A stretch of 64,000 nt of DNA, taken from Streptomyces sp. R21. GTDB taxonomy: Bacteria; Actinomycetota; Actinomycetes; Streptomycetales; Streptomycetaceae. Below the pieces are notes generated by a model. That model had not been told where the DNA came from, made no database searches, and saw nothing but the letters and a program-made list of their open reading frames with translations. Location of the stretch: the NCBI RefSeq assembly GCF_041051975.1, contig NZ_CP163435.1:8349001-8413000 (forward strand), in the 5' to 3' direction. Positions 60,797 through 64,000 of the stretch are shown here, piece by piece (position 1 is the first letter of the stretch; each line of letters begins with the position of its first letter). The position numbers and the translations under genes are program-made.

Positions 60797-62320
60797 ACTT
60801 CCCCTGCATCGACGGACCGTGTTCCGCCCCAGCTCAGCGCGGGGCCGCGCCCTGCCCCGGGCCCGGCCGCCGACGAGGGCCTGGCGCGGCGGCTGCGTGC
60901 CCTCGCCTGCACCGCGCCGCTGCACGACCTCGATGCGCGCAAGGCGAACCTCGCGGGTGAGTACTCGGTGTACGGGATGGCGGAGGTCGCCCTCGCCGCC
61001 ATCGACCTGGTCACCCTGAACATGGACTTCGACACGGGTGCCGACCACGACCAGATAGTGGCCAGGCTGATCCCGCGCATCGCCGCCCAGGCCCCGCAGC
61101 GGCCCGTCGCCGAGCACGAGCGCGTGGCCCGCTGGGTCCTGGAGAACCTGATCAACGTCGGCAGCGTCGACCGCGGCTTCCGGGCCGTGTACGGCACGTT
61201 CGCGCCCGACGGCTCCTATGTGCGCCGCGACTACGATTTCAAGCTGATCGAGGAGGTCCCGGGATACGGCGGGACCGTCTACCTCCGTACGACCGACGAG
61301 GCGGTCAACGTCCTCGTCGGCGCCCTCGACACCGACGTCACCAGCGCGCAGATCGCCGCCGAGGTCAAGCTCGAGGTGCTGATCAGCCGCGGCCGGCTCG
61401 CCGACGCCCAGCTCGCCGCGGAGCAGGCCCGGTACCGGACCGTGCAGTACTCGGAGACGCTCCGGCGGGCGCTGGACGCGACCCGGCGCAATGTCCGCGC
61501 GGTGGACTGGCTCCAGGCCGTGCCCGACATGATCGCCGAGGCCCTCGACCACGTCGCCGACCGCTACCGCCACGAGAACGCGATCCTCACCAACATCCGC
61601 AAGGCACGCGACGAGTCGGAGGACGCCGAGCAGAAGCGCCGCGCCGCCGAGCTGGTCGACATCGTGAAGGACTGCATCCGCAGGCACACGCAGTTGCAGT
61701 CCCGGCTGCTGGAGGCCGGACCGCTGTTCCGGGCCGAGCAGGACCGGCAGGCCTTCGCCGCTCCCATGACCACGTCGGGGATAGACCTCTACGGGCATCT
61801 CGTCGCGCCCGTGCTGCCGCTGCCCGTGGAGCAGGCGCTGCGCGTGACGGACGCCTTCTTCGCGCGCGGCACCGGCCTGCGCACGCCCGTCTCCGTCCGC
61901 GTCGGGGACCTCGTCGACATACTGCTGACGCCGCCCACCGAGCGGGAGCACCTCGGTGCCGAGATGCCCGAGCCCGATCTGATCGCCACCCCCGACGACA
62001 GCCGGTTCAGCGAGGAGCAGCTGACGAGCGCCCTGGAGCTGCTCGACCTGCCCGCGGACGCGCCCCGGCGGCTGTCCGGGCTGCTCGCCGAGGCACGCCG
62101 CCGCGACCCCGAACTGCCGTACCTCGTCGCCCTGCTGGCCGTCCACGCGGCGAGCCCGCCGGTCGGCACCGCCTACCGCCAGGGCGAGGAGAAGCTGCTG
62201 TTCGCCGTCGACGACGGCACGGAGCTCGACGACCCCGAGTTCGGCGGGGCCGACCTGATCGTCGGCATGGCCCTGCTGGACGCGGCGGGCATGGCGGCGG
62301 GCCGGACGGAGGCGGCGTGA
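60794..62320 (+). CDS. Kleisin-like subunit of a MukBEF/Mks/Wadjet-type complex (JetA/MksF-like)
   Basis: 508 residues, mostly helical. A winged-helix-like N-terminal domain (about 40-170, including DYDFKLIEEVPGYGGTVYLRTT) leads into long helices (VLISRGRLADAQLAAEQARYRTVQ; AIDRYRHEN-like coil; ELVDIVKDCIRRHTQLQSRLL) and a C-terminal acidic domain. This organisation, and its place directly before a JetB/MksE-like and an SMC-like gene, suggest the kleisin subunit; sequence alone gives no sure family call. Position and size match JetA/MksF. Leaderless GTG start proposed; no sign of foreign base composition. Confidence 0.6.
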   Translation: MTSPASTDRVPPQLSAGPRPAPGPAADEGLARRLRALACTAPLHDLDARKANLAGEYSVYGMAEVALAAIDLVTLNMDFDTGADHDQIVARLIPRIAAQAPQRPVAEHERVARWVLENLINVGSVDRGFRAVYGTFAPDGSYVRRDYDFKLIEEVPGYGGTVYLRTTDEAVNVLVGALDTDVTSAQIAAEVKLEVLISRGRLADAQLAAEQARYRTVQYSETLRRALDATRRNVRAVDWLQAVPDMIAEALDHVADRYRHENAILTNIRKARDESEDAEQKRRAAELVDIVKDCIRRHTQLQSRLLEAGPLFRAEQDRQAFAAPMTTSGIDLYGHLVAPVLPLPVEQALRVTDAFFARGTGLRTPVSVRVGDLVDILLTPPTEREHLGAEMPEPDLIATPDDSRFSEEQLTSALELLDLPADAPRRLSGLLAEARRRDPELPYLVALLAVHAASPPVGTAYRQGEEKLLFAVDDGTELDDPEFGGADLIVGMALLDAAGMAAGRTEAA

Positions 62321-62378
62321 ACTCTCCGCTGAAAGCGCAGGCGAACTACGGGTCGTCCCAGAACAAGGAGCAGCAGCC

Positions 62379-63260
62379 GTGACCGAGCACGTCGAGTGGA
62401 GCGAGCCGGAGGGCGCCGCCGCGCCGGCGCCCAGCGCCGCCGTCACCCCCGCCGACGCCGCCGACGCGGCGCGGCTCGTCGCCTTCGGGCTGCAGCCCAA
62501 GCTCCAGCCCGCCCGCGACCAGGAGTACGCCGAGCTGCTGCGCCGCTACCGCGAGGACGCGCCCTTCGCGCGGCTCGCGGACGCCGTGGCCGCCGGTCTC
62601 GGCCTGGTCGTCCTGGAGGTGTCCCCGCGCGCGGGGATGGCCGTGACCGCCGCCGAGGACTCCGTGTTCGCCGTCCGCATGGGCGATTACGCGCGTCGCA
62701 CCTCGGCCGACGGCACCGACCGTTTCCTGCACGGCCTCGCCCATCTCGCCGTCGCCGCCATGGCGTTCCCGCGCCCCGAGGACCTCGCCGACGACGGGTA
62801 CATCGGGCGCGTCTCGGTCAACGGCGTCGACGCGTTCGTACGCCAGGCCTGCCGCAGGCTGGAGGAGCGGGCCGAGGAGACGGGGGAGAACACCGACCCG
62901 TCGACGGACGCGCCCGGTTTGGAGGCCGCCTGGCGGGTCTGGGCCCGCAGAAGCTCCGCCGGCGCCACCAAGGACGCGCGCAGACTCGCCGGCTCGACGA
63001 CCGGCATCGTCGGCAAGGCCCTCGCGTTCCTCACCGACTCCGGGTTCCTCCAGCGCACCGGGGACGACGCCGGGGGAACGTACCGGACCACCGCCCGCTA
63101 CCAGCTCCAGGTGCGCGACATGGCGGGCAGCGCCGCCCTCGCCGAGCTGCTGGAACTGGGCGTCGTCCCGGTGACCGACGGCACGGCGACGCTGCTGCCG
63201 GCCCAGGACACCGAGGACCTGGAGCTGGTGGCCGACGCCGGGCTGCCGTTCCACTCCTGA
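62379..63260 (+). CDS. MksE/JetB-like winged-helix partner protein
   Basis: 293 residues, no membrane segment. An Ala/Pro-rich start, then alpha/beta segments consistent with tandem winged helices (DQEYAELLRRYREDAPFARLADAVAAGLGL; TTGIVGKALAFLTDSGFLQRTGDDAGGTYRTTARYQLQVRDMAG). The C-terminal FLTDSGFLQR plus beta wing is a wHTH look. AAGGAGCAGCAGCC precedes the GTG. It lies 58 bp after the kleisin-like gene and 61 bp before the SMC-like one, the gene order of JetA-JetB-JetC and MksF-MksE-MksB. Confidence 0.6.
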   Translation: MTEHVEWSEPEGAAAPAPSAAVTPADAADAARLVAFGLQPKLQPARDQEYAELLRRYREDAPFARLADAVAAGLGLVVLEVSPRAGMAVTAAEDSVFAVRMGDYARRTSADGTDRFLHGLAHLAVAAMAFPRPEDLADDGYIGRVSVNGVDAFVRQACRRLEERAEETGENTDPSTDAPGLEAAWRVWARRSSAGATKDARRLAGSTTGIVGKALAFLTDSGFLQRTGDDAGGTYRTTARYQLQVRDMAGSAALAELLELGVVPVTDGTATLLPAQDTEDLELVADAGLPFHS

Positions 63261-63321
63261 CTTCCCGAACGCCTTTACGAACCGTTTCACGACTGCGTCT
63301 TACGACTACGAGAGTCCGCCC

Positions 63322-64000
63322 ATGTACGAGCTGTCCCGGGTTCGCCTGTACTCCATCGGACCGGCCGGTGCGCGCTATGCCGACACCGTGCTGGACCTGC
63401 GGGGTGTCGGCGAGCCCGTGCCCGACCCCGCGCCCACCCAGGCGGAGTTCTTCGAGGACGAGCCCGTCGGGCCGCCCCGCAGGCCCGCGCCCGCGGGCGT
63501 GCTCTTCCTGGAGAACGGCGGCGGCAAGTCGGTCCTGCTCAAGCTGATCTTCTCGGTGATGCTGCCGGGCCACCGCAACACCCTCGGCGGCGCCAGCTCC
63601 GGAGTGCTGCGCAAGTTCCTGCTCGCCGACGACTGCGGGCATGTCGCGCTGGAGTGGCAGCACACGCTGACCGGCGAGTGCGTCGTCGTCGGCAAGGTGA
63701 GCGAGTGGCGCGGGCGGCAGGTCTCCAACGACCCGCGCAAGTTCGCCGAGGCCTGGTACTCCTTCCGGCCCGGCCCCGGCCTGAGCCTGGACAACCTCCC
63801 CGTCGCCGAGGCCACCGCCGTCCGGCCGCCCGTCGAGGGCGCGTCCGGCGCCCAGGGGCGGCGCCGCACCATGAAGGGCTTCCGGGACGCGATCACCGAG
63901 GCGGGCAAGGCGTACCCGCACCTCGAAGTGCACTGGGAGGAGATCCACGACCGCTGGATCGAGCACCTCGGCGACCTGGGCCTGGACCCCGAACTCTTCC
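63322..64000 (+). CDS. SMC-like ATPase, JetC/MksB-like (3' truncated by the window edge)
   Basis: The first 226 residues of a protein whose rest lies beyond the window. It begins YELSRVRLYSIGPAG, a strand typical of MukB/SMC-type ATPase heads, followed by a Pro-rich insert of about 30 residues. Walker A is ENGGGKSVLLKLI (about residues 64-76). SSGVLRKFLLADDCGHVALEWQH continues the head domain. The long coiled coil and Walker B would follow. It is the motor of a DNA-loop-extruding or plasmid-restricting complex if the assignment holds. Confidence 0.7.
   Translation, partial: MYELSRVRLYSIGPAGARYADTVLDLRGVGEPVPDPAPTQAEFFEDEPVGPPRRPAPAGVLFLENGGGKSVLLKLIFSVMLPGHRNTLGGASSGVLRKFLLADDCGHVALEWQHTLTGECVVVGKVSEWRGRQVSNDPRKFAEAWYSFRPGPGLSLDNLPVAEATAVRPPVEGASGAQGRRRTMKGFRDAITEAGKAYPHLEVHWEEIHDRWIEHLGDLGLDPELF

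Overview
The window is a piece of a Streptomyces-type actinomycete chromosome. The DNA is very GC-rich with G/C-biased third codon positions and many GTG starts. It carries actinomycete-specific genes (rbpA, a PnuC-type ribM in the riboflavin operon, a polyprenol-phosphate mannose synthase, a small SCO1431-type membrane protein), a chitinase promoter of the streptomycete direct-repeat kind and rare TTA codons. From memory, gene content and order resemble the S. coelicolor region around SCO1400-SCO1445. I see no tRNA, rRNA, CRISPR array, transposase or integrase gene. Most of it looks like stable core chromosome.

Layout, left to right. 1-9 kb holds a truncated flavin amine oxidase, a luciferase-like oxidoreductase, a secreted GH6 cellulase-type enzyme with a TTA codon at codon 4, an NCS2 uracil/xanthine permease, a PL5-type lyase, a thioesterase and an MFS transporter. 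9-12.7 kb holds a ROK regulator divergent from that MFS gene across an operator-like palindrome, a MITE-like 119-bp inverted-repeat element, and an ECF41 sigma factor with an SDR/epimerase partner. A predicted ECF41 promoter precedes the SDR gene, and the sigma gene lies behind a chitinase-type promoter. 12.8-17.9 kb is the FMN-riboswitch-led operon ribE-ribM-ribBA-ribH, followed by hisE-hisG and a PH-domain membrane protein. 18-24.8 kb holds two coupled CNNM/CBS membrane proteins, an orphan EccA-like AAA+ ATPase with a TTA codon, a possible small RNA, and a uridine-kinase-like protein. 24.8-33.7 kb holds an amino-acid permease, a secreted C39-like peptidase, a secreted M1 aminopeptidase, a TetR regulator, a GH18 chitinase and an acyl-CoA dehydrogenase.

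34-43.4 kb holds a two-gene hypothetical/phosphotransferase pair, an Lrp/AsnC regulator, a YtcJ-type amidohydrolase, a 536-bp structured gene-free stretch, ppm1, fxsA, rbpA with a textbook sigma-R promoter, and a UMF1-type transporter. 43.4-50.4 kb holds a glycerophosphodiesterase coupled to a YczE-type membrane protein, a divergent MocR regulator, a type-1c aspartate aminotransferase, an FtsK/TraB-like ATPase with a 64-aa membrane partner, and an ankyrin protein. 50.5-55.4 kb holds a 19-aa Cys-Cys peptide, a HEAT-repeat protein and a translationally coupled trio of two GT4 glycosyltransferases and a GDSL hydrolase. 55.4-60.7 kb is a coupled catabolic operon (MFS, D-glutamate-cyclase-like DUF1445, PxpA, PxpB, PxpC). 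It is divergent from a FadR-type regulator whose likely 17-bp operator sits in the spacer of the operon promoter.

The right edge (60.8-64 kb) starts a MukBEF/Mks/Wadjet-like cassette: a kleisin-like protein (JetA/MksF-like), a winged-helix-type partner (JetB/MksE-like) and the N-terminus of an SMC-like ATPase with a Walker A motif (JetC/MksB-like), which runs off the window. It is the best candidate for an unusual system here, and its fourth gene (a JetD-like nuclease) would have to lie beyond the edge. Functional themes are polymer degradation (GH6, GH18, PL5, peptidases), cofactor synthesis, and small regulatory modules with readable operators.
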